Source: a bacterium (GTDB lineage Bacteria; Chloroflexota; Dehalococcoidia; Tepidiformales; Tepidiformaceae). From it: a stretch of DNA of 64,000 nt. Both the position numbers and the translations under genes were made by a program. Position 1 is the stretch's first letter. Each line of letters opens with the position of its first letter. A model generated the notes under the pieces. The model saw only the letters and a list, made by a program, of their open reading frames with translations, was not told where the DNA came from and did no database searches. Shown here piece by piece: positions 35,483 to 43,713 of this stretch. The stretch spans positions 1 to 64,000 of the forward strand of contig QEVS01000006.1 in NCBI GenBank assembly GCA_003577245.1. Direction: 5' to 3'.

Positions 35483-36643
35483 GTGAAAGCCTTCTGGTCG
35501 CGACGCACCGTCCCTGTCCTGGCTGCCACCTTCCTTGCGCTGGTCCCGTTCCTCTCGGGCTGCGGCGGCGGCGGTACCAAGAGCGTGGACCCTGAAGATT
35601 GGGTGGCCGATGTCTGTGACCGGTTCATCGAGTTCGATGACGCCACTGTCGAGCTCGGTGACAAGTTCATGGAGATCGATTTCAGCGAGACTGAGGACGC
35701 CAAGAAGCAGCTCCTTGCCCTCTTCGGCGAGATGAAGAAGGAGTTCAACAGCCTTGAGTCGGACTTCAAGAAGATGGGCCAGCCCGATATCAAGAGCGGG
35801 TCCGACGTGCGCGAAGCCTTCCTGGCCCACTTCGACCTCAACCGCAAAGACATCGATGGCGCCATCAAGGGGATCAAAGCCCTCGATACCGACACGAAGG
35901 ACTTCGAGGCCGACGTCGCCGAGGTCTTCCTGGACGTCGAAGACGAGCCCTTCCGTGATGCCATCGAGAAGCTTGCAGACAAGAAAGACGACGTCTGGGA
36001 AGTCATCGACCTGATCGACGAAGACCCCGATTGCGCCTCGGTCGTCCTCGACAGCGGCGATGAGGCCGCCGCCAATGACGAGCCCGAACCGTCTCCGACG
36101 AAGAAGGCCGGCGCCGCCACCCCCGGCAAGACCTCAACCGCCGTCGCCAGGACCACCCCAAAGCCCAACGCCAGCAAGGACGAGAAGTTCGTCATCGGAC
36201 TCTGTGTCGCCATGACGAACTGGCTGGATGACGTCACGCTGCTGGTGGATTCTCTCTCGGTGCCCAGCAATTCGTCGGCCTCGCAGCTCAAAGAGGCAAT
36301 GGTGGCCTACTTCCAGAAGGCACTCGATCTGACGACCACCCTCAAGAAGGCCCTCACCGGACTCCCCGTGCCGGATGTCAACGATGGCAGAGCGATTCAC
36401 CAGGCCTTTTCCGAACTCGGCGCCGGCGTCGAGAAGTCATTTGCCGGCATCCTGGCGAAGGTCAAGGCGATGGAGGCGAAGAGCGCGAGCCAGGTGCAGG
36501 CCGATGTGCAGGCCTTCAGCAATGACTTCGACAAGCTCATGACCGAGATGAGCGAGGAGGCCAACGCCCTCGAAGACAAGTACGACACCAGCAAGCTCGT
36601 CGAAATCGCCGAGAAGGTCCCGGAATGTAAGGGCATCATCTAG
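35483..36643 (+). CDS. Secreted lipoprotein, helical, function unknown
   Basis: 386 aa from GTG 35483. A lipoprotein signal with lipobox LSGC (Cys27) follows the charged start VKAFWSRRTV. The mature part has two acidic, lysine-rich helical halves joined by a Pro/Thr/Lys linker (about 195-225). The halves share the pattern DVCDRF...FMEIDF and GLCVAMTNWLDDVTLLVDSL, and each ends with a cysteine (DPDCAS, VPECKG), so it looks like an internal duplication. No family recognised. GGGAG lies upstream of the GTG. Confidence 0.7.
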   Translation: MKAFWSRRTVPVLAATFLALVPFLSGCGGGGTKSVDPEDWVADVCDRFIEFDDATVELGDKFMEIDFSETEDAKKQLLALFGEMKKEFNSLESDFKKMGQPDIKSGSDVREAFLAHFDLNRKDIDGAIKGIKALDTDTKDFEADVAEVFLDVEDEPFRDAIEKLADKKDDVWEVIDLIDEDPDCASVVLDSGDEAAANDEPEPSPTKKAGAATPGKTSTAVARTTPKPNASKDEKFVIGLCVAMTNWLDDVTLLVDSLSVPSNSSASQLKEAMVAYFQKALDLTTTLKKALTGLPVPDVNDGRAIHQAFSELGAGVEKSFAGILAKVKAMEAKSASQVQADVQAFSNDFDKLMTEMSEEANALEDKYDTSKLVEIAEKVPECKGII

Positions 36644-36669
36644 GGGCCAAAGGCGGCGCCTTCCGCTGA

Positions 36670-37020
36670 CTAACCGCCGGCGAGCCTGACCACGTAGCCC
36701 ATCTCTTCCAGTTTCCGCTGTAGCCGCTCCCGGTGGTCGCCCTGGATCTCGATGGTCCGCCCGTCGCGCGAACCACCGGCGCCGCACAGCTGCTTCAGAG
36801 ACTTCAGCAGGACGTCAAGTTCGGCCTCCGTGCCCGGTAGCCCCGTGACGGTGGTCGCCGTCTTCCCGCCACGTCCCCGCCGGTCGCGCATGATTCGTAC
36901 GACGCCGTCGGCCGGGGGTTGGGAGCGCCCGGGACCTGGCGGCCTGGGACTCCGCGGCGCTGGCGAAGGTGGACGCACACGCCCGCCATCGGTCGAGTAA
37001 ACAAGCCGGGAATTGTTCAA
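36670..37020 (-). CDS. yciH: SUI1/eIF1-like translation factor (YciH type)
   Basis: 116 aa. NSRLVYSTDGGRV at the start and GVVRIMRDRRGRGGKTATTVTGLPG, LKQLCGAGGSRDGRTIEIQGDH, LQRKLEEMGYVV show the SUI1 fold found in eIF1 and bacterial YciH. In E. coli YciH affects initiation fidelity. The TTG start overlaps the stop of the preceding gene (TTGA). Last gene of a PAC2-unknown-yciH run. A role in a genome that uses leaderless mRNAs is an attractive guess, not shown. Confidence 0.88.
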   Translation of the reverse strand: MNNSRLVYSTDGGRVRPPSPAPRSPRPPGPGRSQPPADGVVRIMRDRRGRGGKTATTVTGLPGTEAELDVLLKSLKQLCGAGGSRDGRTIEIQGDHRERLQRKLEEMGYVVRLAGG

Positions 37021-37565
37021 CCTCGTGCGCCTGCCGGGCGGCCCACCTTCAGCCCCAGCTGGTGCAGCTCCTTCCGGAACTCCGCGACTGTTGTCTGAGG
37101 CAGTCTGTTCGCTTCCAGCTGGCGGGCCACGTCGGGCCGGTGAGGGTTGTAGCCTCGCCGCTCCAGCGTTGCCAGCTCACGGCCCGCAATTGCGAAGTAC
37201 TCCTCAAGCCCTCGCGCCGTGTGGGTAAGGCGAGACACCGTCTGCGCGCGGCTCGCCTCCACTTCGGCCACCTTGCCGCCGCCGAGGTCCGCGATGAAGG
37301 ACTCGAACTCCTCGTCCGTCATGCTTGCGGCCGACGAGGCCAGCGTTTCGCGGAAACGTTGTGCGCGCTCCCCCGCCGCAACGGCGCTGGGAACCATACG
37401 GATGGAACTCTGAAGCCCGGCTTCGTAGCCGAGCGCCCGATCGATGAAGTAGCGAATCCGGTCGACCGCTTCGTTCAGCCGGGCCACGTGAGACACATAA
37501 GCGTCGTAGGGAGAGGCCAACTTCCAGGCAATGGCGGAAAGTGACATGGCGGCACCACGAGGCAT
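37017..37565 (-). CDS. Hypothetical helical protein
   Basis: 182 aa. No family recognised. Mostly helical: SPYDAYVSHVARLNEAVDRI, RAQRFRETLASSAASMTDEE, EYFAIAGRELATLERRGYNP. No cysteines, no signal peptide. Its ATG begins one base after the TAG stop of the PAC2 gene, and its own stop overlaps the yciH start, so it is firmly in the operon. An internal ATG six codons in is an alternative start. Confidence 0.6.
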   Translation of the reverse strand: MPRGAAMSLSAIAWKLASPYDAYVSHVARLNEAVDRIRYFIDRALGYEAGLQSSIRMVPSAVAAGERAQRFRETLASSAASMTDEEFESFIADLGGGKVAEVEASRAQTVSRLTHTARGLEEYFAIAGRELATLERRGYNPHRPDVARQLEANRLPQTTVAEFRKELHQLGLKVGRPAGARG

Positions 37566-37566
37566 T

Positions 37567-38454
37567 CTACTGCGTTCCGCGCAGGAAATCCTCGACGTCG
37601 CGCAGGATATCCGCCGCCGGCGGCAGGTCGCCCGGCTCGCCCTCGTCGAAGGCGGCGGCGAACTCCGGAGTCTGACCGTAGTTCTCTTCGAGCATGGTCA
37701 CGTACTGGCCAATCTGCTCGTCGCCACGGGACGCCTCCTCCACCCGCGCCAGGAAGCGCTTCCCCTGCTCCTCGAGGTCCCCGAGGTCCGGTGTGAAGCC
37801 AACCACGGGCGGCAGCGCTTCCAGCAATGCTCGCGTGGCGAGTGGATTCTCATCCACGTTCAAGTAGTGGGGCACGCCCGCCGCAAGGCTGATGAGCGGC
37901 GCCCCCCGCCGGCGCAGGGCATCGTGAAGGACGCCGATGATCCCCGTCGGCCCCTGGTACATCGAGGGCCCCAGCCCGAACCTGGCCGCCAGCAGCGGGT
38001 CCGCGGAGGAGCCGCTCACCGGGATGGGCCTTGTGTGAGGAGTGGCTGCCGGGCGCGCCACCAGCGTGCACACCAGCGAAGGCGAGAGGCCGGCAACGAC
38101 CTCGGCCAGGCGCTCCGAAAAGGTGCGCCAGCGCAGGTTCGGTTCCGCGCCCACCACCACCACAAGGTCGTGGGGCGCGTCCGGGAGCGCCGCGAAATAG
38201 GCCTCGTTCCGTGGCCACTCGATTGACCGCTGCCCCTCGTCGTCGAGCTTCACCAGCGGCCGGTTCTCCGTGAACACGTGGTAGTCCTCGGGGTCAATCG
38301 AAAGGAAGCGCTCGGCGCCGCACGTCTCAATGAGGCGAAGGCCGGCATCCGTCGTCACCGTCCCCGTGTCGCTCCAGCCCGTGAAGGCCATGACTACTAC
38401 GGGCGAGCGAAGAGGGGGCAGAGCGCTGAGGTTGAAACCATCCACGAAAGCCAT
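37567..38454 (-). CDS. PAC2 family protein (proteasome-assembly-chaperone-like)
   Basis: 295 aa from ATG 38454. VVVMAFTGWSDTGTVTTDAG, FLSIDPEDYHVFTENRP, LVVVVGAEPNLRW, YQGPTGIIGVLHDALRRRGAPLISL, GVPHYLNVDENPLATRALL are typical of bacterial PAC2 proteins (actinobacterial type). The eukaryotic relatives assist proteasome assembly. No proteasome gene is in the window. The longer frame from 38562 was rejected because it runs into the divergent promoter of the small amidase-linked gene. Confidence 0.87.
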   Translation of the reverse strand: MAFVDGFNLSALPPLRSPVVVMAFTGWSDTGTVTTDAGLRLIETCGAERFLSIDPEDYHVFTENRPLVKLDDEGQRSIEWPRNEAYFAALPDAPHDLVVVVGAEPNLRWRTFSERLAEVVAGLSPSLVCTLVARPAATPHTRPIPVSGSSADPLLAARFGLGPSMYQGPTGIIGVLHDALRRRGAPLISLAAGVPHYLNVDENPLATRALLEALPPVVGFTPDLGDLEEQGKRFLARVEEASRGDEQIGQYVTMLEENYGQTPEFAAAFDEGEPGDLPPAADILRDVEDFLRGTQ

Positions 38455-38516
38455 TCTACCGGCATCTGGCAGACGGGCGAGGCGGCTGCGGGCAGCGGGA
38501 TTGCCTCGCCCTCCCG

Positions 38517-38522
38517 TAGAAT
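38517..38522 (+). promoter_or_regulatory. Leaderless -10 box TAGAAT
   Basis: TAGAAT-N6-ATG before the GatC-like small gene that leads the amidase. Confidence 0.5.
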
Positions 38523-38528
38523 GCGCGC

Positions 38529-38705
38529 ATGTCCGACGACCCGGTCTCCTTAGCCCGCGCATTGCTCGCCCGCCAGGGGATAGCGGCCGGCGAAGAAGAG
38601 ATCCAGCGCATCGCCGTCCTGCTTGCGCTCAGGCGTGCAATCGAACCGCACCCGGAGACCGAGCCCCACCTCGTGCAGCCCGTGACCCCCTGGAAGCCCC
38701 GTTGA
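38529..38705 (+). CDS. Small GatC/AtzG-like subunit preceding amidase
   Basis: 58 aa: MSDDPVSLARALLARQGIAA, then a helix EEEIQRIAVLLALRRAIE and a Pro-rich tail ending in VTPWKPR. Length, helical make-up and place directly before an amidase resemble AtzG or GatC-like partners that stabilise amidases. Its stop overlaps the TTG start of the amidase (TTGA). Start set by TAGAAT 6 nt upstream. Too short for most gene callers, hence easily missed. Confidence 0.65.
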   Translation: MSDDPVSLARALLARQGIAAGEEEIQRIAVLLALRRAIEPHPETEPHLVQPVTPWKPR

Positions 38706-40075
38706 AAGACCTCACCTTCCTCACCATCGCCGAGGCCGGCCGCCTGTTGCGCGCGCGGGAGCTGACGAGCGTCGAGTTGACCAATGCCTGCATCGCGCGC
38801 GCCGATGCCGTGGAGCCCGCGCTCAACGCTTTCATCACCCGCACGCCCGAGCTTGCGCTGGCCGCCGCCCGCGCCGCCGACGTGGAGCTCGCAGCCGGGC
38901 TCGACCGGGGCCCGCTTCACGGCATCCCGGTTGCCGTGAAGGACCTCTGCGCTACTCGCGGCGTGCGCACCACCGCGGGTTCGGCCATCCTCGCCGATTG
39001 GATCCCGGACCACGATGCGACGGTCGTGACGAAGCTCCGCGAGGCCGGCGCCGTGCCCCTGGGCAAGCTCAACCTCCACGAATTCGCCTACGGGGTCACG
39101 AGCAACAACCCTCACTACGGCCCCGTGCGCAACCCCTGGAACACCGGCTGCCACCCCGGCGGATCGAGCGGCGGCTCGGGGGCCTCCGTCGCCGCCGGTG
39201 AATGCTTCGCTGCCATCGGCACCGATACAGGCGGCTCTATCCGCATCCCGGCGGCACTCTGCGGCATCGTTGGCCTCATGCCCACCTACGGCCTGGTCTC
39301 AAGGGCAGGCGTCACCCCCCTTTCGTGGTCGCTCGATCACGTGGGCCCGCTCGCCCGCACCGTGCAGGATGCGGCCCTTTTCCTCAACCAGGTTGCCGGC
39401 TTCGACCCCGCAGACCCCGGCTCGGCCACCCATTCCGGCTTCGATGCCATGGCCGAGCTCGGCCGCGACATCAAGGGAATCCGGGTTGGCGTTTCCCGCA
39501 GCCAGGCTGAGAGCGTCGAGCCCGCCGTCGCCGCTGCCTTCGAAACCGCCCTCGGGCTTCTTCGCCACCTTGGCGCGCTCGTCGTGGACGTCGAAATCCC
39601 ACTGCTCGATGCAGGGCTGCGCGTCAACGTCCTCCAGGCCGAGGCCGCTGCCTATCACGCTCGCTGGCTCCGCGAGTGCCCGGAGAAATACGGAGATGAC
39701 GTCCGCGCCCTCCTCCTCTGGGGCGCGACGCTGACGGCTGTTGACTACATCAACGACCTGCGCGTGCGCCGCGAGTTCACCGCCCAGGTAAGGCGCGCCA
39801 TGGAAACCGTGGACGTCATCGCCACGCCCACCTGCCCCGCGGTGGCCTGTCCCATAGACGCGACGGCAGATGGCGCCTACCGCTATGGCGCCCTGACCGG
39901 CCCGTGGGACCACACCGGGCAGCCGGTGATCTCCGTCCCCTGCGGCTTCGGCGAAGGTGGCCTGCCCATCGGACTGTCCCTCGCCGGGAGGCCGTTCGAA
40001 GAAGCATTGCTCTGTCGCGTGGCCCACGCCTACGAACAGGCCACCCCCTGGCATGACCAGCATCCGCCCATCTGA
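38702..40075 (+). CDS. Amidase (amidase-signature family, AtzE/GatA-like)
   Basis: 457 aa from TTG 38702. The Ser-cisSer-Lys triad is visible: Lys in GIPVAVKDLCATRG, serines in GGSSGGSGASVAAG and DTGGSIRIPAALCG. The tail VISVPCGFGEGGLPIGLSLAG is typical. Hydrolyses an amide; AtzE-like biuret or related activity is possible given the small partner, and GatA is less likely without gatB here. The start overlaps the upstream stop, implying coupled translation and a 1:1 complex. Confidence 0.9.
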   Translation: MKDLTFLTIAEAGRLLRARELTSVELTNACIARADAVEPALNAFITRTPELALAAARAADVELAAGLDRGPLHGIPVAVKDLCATRGVRTTAGSAILADWIPDHDATVVTKLREAGAVPLGKLNLHEFAYGVTSNNPHYGPVRNPWNTGCHPGGSSGGSGASVAAGECFAAIGTDTGGSIRIPAALCGIVGLMPTYGLVSRAGVTPLSWSLDHVGPLARTVQDAALFLNQVAGFDPADPGSATHSGFDAMAELGRDIKGIRVGVSRSQAESVEPAVAAAFETALGLLRHLGALVVDVEIPLLDAGLRVNVLQAEAAAYHARWLRECPEKYGDDVRALLLWGATLTAVDYINDLRVRREFTAQVRRAMETVDVIATPTCPAVACPIDATADGAYRYGALTGPWDHTGQPVISVPCGFGEGGLPIGLSLAGRPFEEALLCRVAHAYEQATPWHDQHPPI

Positions 40076-40095
40076 GAGAGAAAGGACAACGAACC

Positions 40096-40887
40096 ATGGC
40101 ATTCTGCCGCTACGAAAAGAAGGGGCGTGTCGCCTACCTCACCATTACCCGGCCCGAGGTGATGAACTCGCTCCACGCGCCAGCAAACGCCGAGATGAAC
40201 GATTACTGGGATGATTTCGCCGCCGACGACGGCCTCTGGGTGGCCGTCCTCACCGGCGAGGGCGACAGGGCGTTCAGCGCCGGGAACGACCTCAAGTACA
40301 CCGCCGAGGTCTCGCGCCTGCCGGCGGATCAGCGGCCCTCGTTGCGCCCGCCCTCCGGCGGGTTTGGTGGCCTCACCAGCCGGTTCGACCTGTTCAAGCC
40401 GGTGATCGCGCGGGTTAACGGCTTTGCCCTTGGCGGCGGGCTGGAGATGGCGCTCGCCTGCGACATCATCGTGGCCGCCGGCCATGCCGAGCTCGGCCTG
40501 CCCGAACCGCGCCGGGGTCTCATTGCCGGCGCCATGGGCGTCCACCGCCTCCCCCGCCAGTTGCCCCTGAAGGTGGCCATGGGACACATGCTCACCGGCC
40601 GTCACCTCACCGCGCAGCGCGCCTACGAAGCCGGGCTCGTGAACGACGTGGCCCCCCTCGCCGACCTGGACAGCATCGTCGATGGCTACGTGCAGGATAT
40701 CCTCCGCTGCGCTCCCCTCTCCGTGCGCGCCACCAAGGAGGCCGCCTACCAGGCCCTGGCGCTGCCCCTCGCCGAGGCAGGCCGGGCCCGCTTCGAATGG
40801 GAGACCCGCCGCCGCACCAGCGAGGATGCCATCGAAGGCCCGCGCGCCTTCGCCGAAAAGCGCGCACCCAACTGGACTGGCCGCTGA
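40096..40887 (+). CDS. Enoyl-CoA hydratase/isomerase family protein
   Basis: 263 aa, crotonase fold. GEGDRAFSAGNDLKYTAEVS and NGFALGGGLEMALACDIIVAAG make the oxyanion hole; LGLPEPRRGLIAGAMGVHRL has the catalytic-loop Glu, in the pattern of carnitinyl-CoA dehydratase-like members. AAAGGA lies 11 nt before the ATG, 20 nt after the amidase stop, so it may extend that operon. Confidence 0.88.
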   Translation: MAFCRYEKKGRVAYLTITRPEVMNSLHAPANAEMNDYWDDFAADDGLWVAVLTGEGDRAFSAGNDLKYTAEVSRLPADQRPSLRPPSGGFGGLTSRFDLFKPVIARVNGFALGGGLEMALACDIIVAAGHAELGLPEPRRGLIAGAMGVHRLPRQLPLKVAMGHMLTGRHLTAQRAYEAGLVNDVAPLADLDSIVDGYVQDILRCAPLSVRATKEAAYQALALPLAEAGRARFEWETRRRTSEDAIEGPRAFAEKRAPNWTGR

Positions 40888-41001
40888 CCATAGCCAGCCC
40901 CGGGTGGACTTCCGTCCAGGGCGATGTCCCGGCCTTCCTTGTTCCCGCAGTCGCGTTATACTCCGCACAAATGTTCGCCACCCCCCTCGCGAGGACCGGC
41001 C

Positions 41002-42225
41002 ATGCCCGCTGATCTGCGCGACCGGCTGCGGGCAGCCCTCAACCAGCCTTCCCGCGACCTGCCCGCCGCCCGCTCCGAGAGCGTCACCGGGCTGCCCGAC
41101 CTCTCCGGGCTGGGCGGGCACTGGTTCCAGTCGCCGCACGGGCCAGGCTACGTCATCGAAAGCGTCTACGAAGCCGGCCACATGCACGGCCGCATCCCGC
41201 TCCATCGCGCCCTCGCCCTCGATACCGCCAGCCTCGCCGCCCAGTGCCGCGACGAGCGCCTCGCCGCCGAACACCCGCGCGACTTCCTCTACGTGGACAC
41301 CGAGACCACCGGCCTCGGCGGCGCAGGCGCGATGGTCTTCCTCGCCGGCGTGGCCCGCTTCGATGGCTCACTCCTGCGCCTGCGCCAGTACCTGCTCCCT
41401 TCGCCCCAGTACGAAGGCGGCCTCCTCGGCGGCCTCCACGACGACATCGAGCGCGCCCGCGCGCTGGTCAGCTACAACGGCAAGTCCTTTGACCTGCCCA
41501 TGCTCGAAGCCCGCTACATCCTTGCCCGTCAACGGCCGGCCTTCCGCCACCTGCCTCACCTCGACCTGCTCCACCCCAACCGGAGGCTCTTTCGCGGCCG
41601 CTTCGATTCGCACCGCCTTGCGCACATGGAAGTAGAGCTGCTGGGCTTCGAACGCGAAGCCGACTGCCCTTCGCACGAGGTCCCGGAGAGGTACTTCCGC
41701 TTCGCCCGCACCAGCGACCCCACGCACATCCTGCCCGTCTTGCGCCACAACGCCTGGGACGTCCTCTCCCTGGTGGCGCTGGCCGCTCACCTGGCGGCGG
41801 TCTGCGAGGGCGCCGAAAGCCCCTTCGCCGCCGCCCGCGCCGCCGAGTACGCCGGCGACCTGGCGCTCGCGGTCACGCACTACGAGGCCGCCCTTGAGGC
41901 CGGGCTCGGCCGCGCCGAACGGCTCGAAGCCATGGCTCATGCCGCCCGCGCCTGCCGCAGGCTGGAGCGCCTCGACCAGGCCGAGCGCTGGTGGCTGGCC
42001 ATGATCGCCGAGCCCCGCAGCCGCCTCCTCGCGCCCTACGTCGAACTGGCCATGCTCGCCGAGCATCAGCACAGGGATCGCGCCCGCGCCCTGGCCTATG
42101 TCGATGAGGCCCTTGCGCTCGTGCGGCGCGGGCTCGCCCGACCTGGCAGTCCCAACAGCCAGACCAGCGTCGCCGCCCTCGAAAAGCGCCGCCAGCGCCT
42201 CATCCGGGGCGTGAGTTCGGGCTGA
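41002..42225 (+). CDS. YprB-like ribonuclease H-fold exonuclease with helical repeats
   Basis: 407 aa from ATG 41002 (GCGAGGA site). The DEDD-type nuclease core starts YVDTETTGLGGAGAMVFLAG, continues LVSYNGKSFDLPMLEARYIL, LDLLHPNRRLFR, and closes LPVLRHNAWDVLSLVALAAHL. The C-terminal 130 residues are TPR-like helices (ALAVTHYEAALEAGLGRAER). Predicted metal-dependent 3'-5' exonuclease; its DNA or RNA target is unknown. The -10-like TTATACT just upstream points at a different frame and was not used for the start. Confidence 0.82.
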   Translation: MPADLRDRLRAALNQPSRDLPAARSESVTGLPDLSGLGGHWFQSPHGPGYVIESVYEAGHMHGRIPLHRALALDTASLAAQCRDERLAAEHPRDFLYVDTETTGLGGAGAMVFLAGVARFDGSLLRLRQYLLPSPQYEGGLLGGLHDDIERARALVSYNGKSFDLPMLEARYILARQRPAFRHLPHLDLLHPNRRLFRGRFDSHRLAHMEVELLGFEREADCPSHEVPERYFRFARTSDPTHILPVLRHNAWDVLSLVALAAHLAAVCEGAESPFAAARAAEYAGDLALAVTHYEAALEAGLGRAERLEAMAHAARACRRLERLDQAERWWLAMIAEPRSRLLAPYVELAMLAEHQHRDRARALAYVDEALALVRRGLARPGSPNSQTSVAALEKRRQRLIRGVSSG

Positions 42226-42234
42226 CCCATCGCA

Positions 42235-42277
42235 TGTGACACTTTCGTCACAACTTCGCGGTTCGCAGGTGACACCT
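42235..42277 (+). promoter_or_regulatory. Candidate operator: three GTGAC elements
   Basis: TGTGAC-N6-GTCACA forms a perfect 6-bp dyad (42235-42252). A second small dyad AGGTG-A-CACCT lies at 42267-42277. GTGACA is thus repeated with 33 bp (about three helical turns) between like-oriented copies, 43 bp upstream of the sensor-regulator start. The spacer is 8 rather than 6 between TGTGA and TCACA, so it is not a standard CRP site. Confidence 0.4.
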
Positions 42278-42319
42278 CCCCGGCACGATGTGCCTATCAC
42301 CGGTTCCACGGAGAATGCG

Positions 42320-43405
42320 ATGATTATTCGTCCATCGGCGGTTGGTCAGAGCGTCGAAGGCCCAGGCATGAATGAATTCCAGTGGTACGAAGATTCCCCG
42401 GGGAAGACTCCCCTTCGCTCGTTCCTCGATGCACCGCTCAGGCCCCAGGCGTGGGCCAACATCCTCTACCTGGCGCTCTCCTTTCCGCTCGGCCTCACCT
42501 ATTTCGTAGTCCTCGTCACCGTCATCGCCACCGGCGGCGGCATGGCCATAACGCTGGTCGGCATCCCCATGCTCGTCGGGGCCATGTACGCCTGGCCGTA
42601 CCTGGCCGAGGCCGACCGCCTCCTCACCAACGGGCTCCTCGGGTCCAGCATTCCCCCTCTCCGCTTCAGCAGCCCTGAACGTGCGGGCGCCTGGGCGCAC
42701 ATCAAGTCACGCCTGGCAAGCCCTGCCACGTGGCTCTCGCTTCTCCACCTGCTCCTGCGCTTTCCGCAGGGCGTTATGGCGCTCGTGGCCCTCAGCGTCT
42801 TCCTCCTGGCCCCTCTCGCCCTGGTGGCCCTGCCCTCCTACTACTGGATCGGCGATGGCCCGATGGTCGTTGGAGACAGGCACATCGACACCCTGCCCCT
42901 GGCCCTGCTCGCCTCGGCCGGGGGCGCGGCCCTCCTCGCGGTGGGCTTCCACGCGCTCAACTTCTGCGCCTTCCTCTCCCGCCGGATGACGGAGGTAGTG
43001 CTTGCCGTTCCCACGCCGCCCGGGCCATTCCCGGCGCCAGCAGCGGCTGCGCCCCATGACGTCACCGCGGACGCCGCCGAACCGCTCGCCGGCGAACAGC
43101 CTCCCCCCACGCCCGTTGGCGATGCCCCCGCCATCTCCGTCGACGTTGCCATGAGGCTCGTGACCGTCGGCGGCGAGCCCGTCGATCTCACCCGCCGCGA
43201 GTTCGACCTCCTCGCCCTCTTCGCCGCCAACCCCGGCCGTCCTTTTTCCCGCGATGAGCTCCTCGATCGCGTCTGGAAGGGCGACTACGACGTGACCGAC
43301 CGCACCATCGATACGCACGTCCAGCGCCTCCGCAAGAAGCTCGGTGAACAGGCCGATGCCATCCAGACCGTTTGGGGCGTCGGGTACCGCTTCCGCGAGC
43401 GGTAG
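42320..43405 (+). CDS. Membrane sensor domain fused to OmpR-type winged helix (one-component regulator)
   Basis: 361 aa from ATG 42320 (GGAG 6 nt upstream; a second ATG at 42368 also has GAAGG). Residues about 40-225 hold four hydrophobic segments (48-94 in two, 145-175, 190-218) and look like the putative sensor domain found on actinobacterial histidine kinases. After a Pro/Ala linker (230-268) comes a full Trans_reg_C winged helix (272-360: VDLTRREFDLLALFAANPG, FSRDELLDRVWKGDYDVTDR, RTIDTHVQRLRKKLG, TVWGVGYRFR). No kinase or receiver. It resembles ToxR/CadC in idea but with the DNA-binding domain at the C-terminus. Target probably nearby or self. Confidence 0.85.
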   Translation: MIIRPSAVGQSVEGPGMNEFQWYEDSPGKTPLRSFLDAPLRPQAWANILYLALSFPLGLTYFVVLVTVIATGGGMAITLVGIPMLVGAMYAWPYLAEADRLLTNGLLGSSIPPLRFSSPERAGAWAHIKSRLASPATWLSLLHLLLRFPQGVMALVALSVFLLAPLALVALPSYYWIGDGPMVVGDRHIDTLPLALLASAGGAALLAVGFHALNFCAFLSRRMTEVVLAVPTPPGPFPAPAAAAPHDVTADAAEPLAGEQPPPTPVGDAPAISVDVAMRLVTVGGEPVDLTRREFDLLALFAANPGRPFSRDELLDRVWKGDYDVTDRTIDTHVQRLRKKLGEQADAIQTVWGVGYRFRER

Positions 43406-43465
43406 CCAGCGCCGGCACCCGGGTTTGTGCTAGGCTCGCCCGAATATCAGCCGCGGGGGTTCTCC

Positions 43466-43693
43466 ATGCACCGGCTTCTCGCCTTCCTGGACAAAGAAGA
43501 TGGCCACGCACCGATACTCATCGGACCGCTCATCGGGGCCGTTGGCGCCGTCCTGCTCGGAGTGGGCGCCGGCAACGACAACGACGGCCTGGCAATCGCG
43601 GGCGGCATCGTCCTTGCCGTTGGCCTGCTGGGCGGCGCCTTCATTCGGCACATGACCATGGACTGGGAGATGTTCCGCCGCACGGAGAAGTAA
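43466..43693 (+). CDS. Small membrane protein, two helices
   Basis: 75 aa from ATG 43466 (GGGGG site). MHRLLAFLDKEDGHAPIL, then two membrane helices (IGPLIGAVGAVLLGVGAG and LAIAGGIVLAVGLLGGAF) and a charged C-terminus. Function unknown. It lies 60 bp after the membrane regulator and may be its target or partner. Confidence 0.65.
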   Translation: MHRLLAFLDKEDGHAPILIGPLIGAVGAVLLGVGAGNDNDGLAIAGGIVLAVGLLGGAFIRHMTMDWEMFRRTEK

Positions 43694-43713
43694 GAGCGCC
43701 ACCCGGCCCTTCC

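Noticed and set aside
40972..41010. ATG at 40972 after TTATACT as a leaderless start
   Set aside because: It opens a 13-codon frame that stops at once; the nuclease starts at 41002 in another frame with its own ribosome binding site.
42235..42252. CRP/FNR-type binding site
   Set aside because: TGTGA and TCACA are 8 rather than 6 bases apart. I kept it only as a generic dyad.
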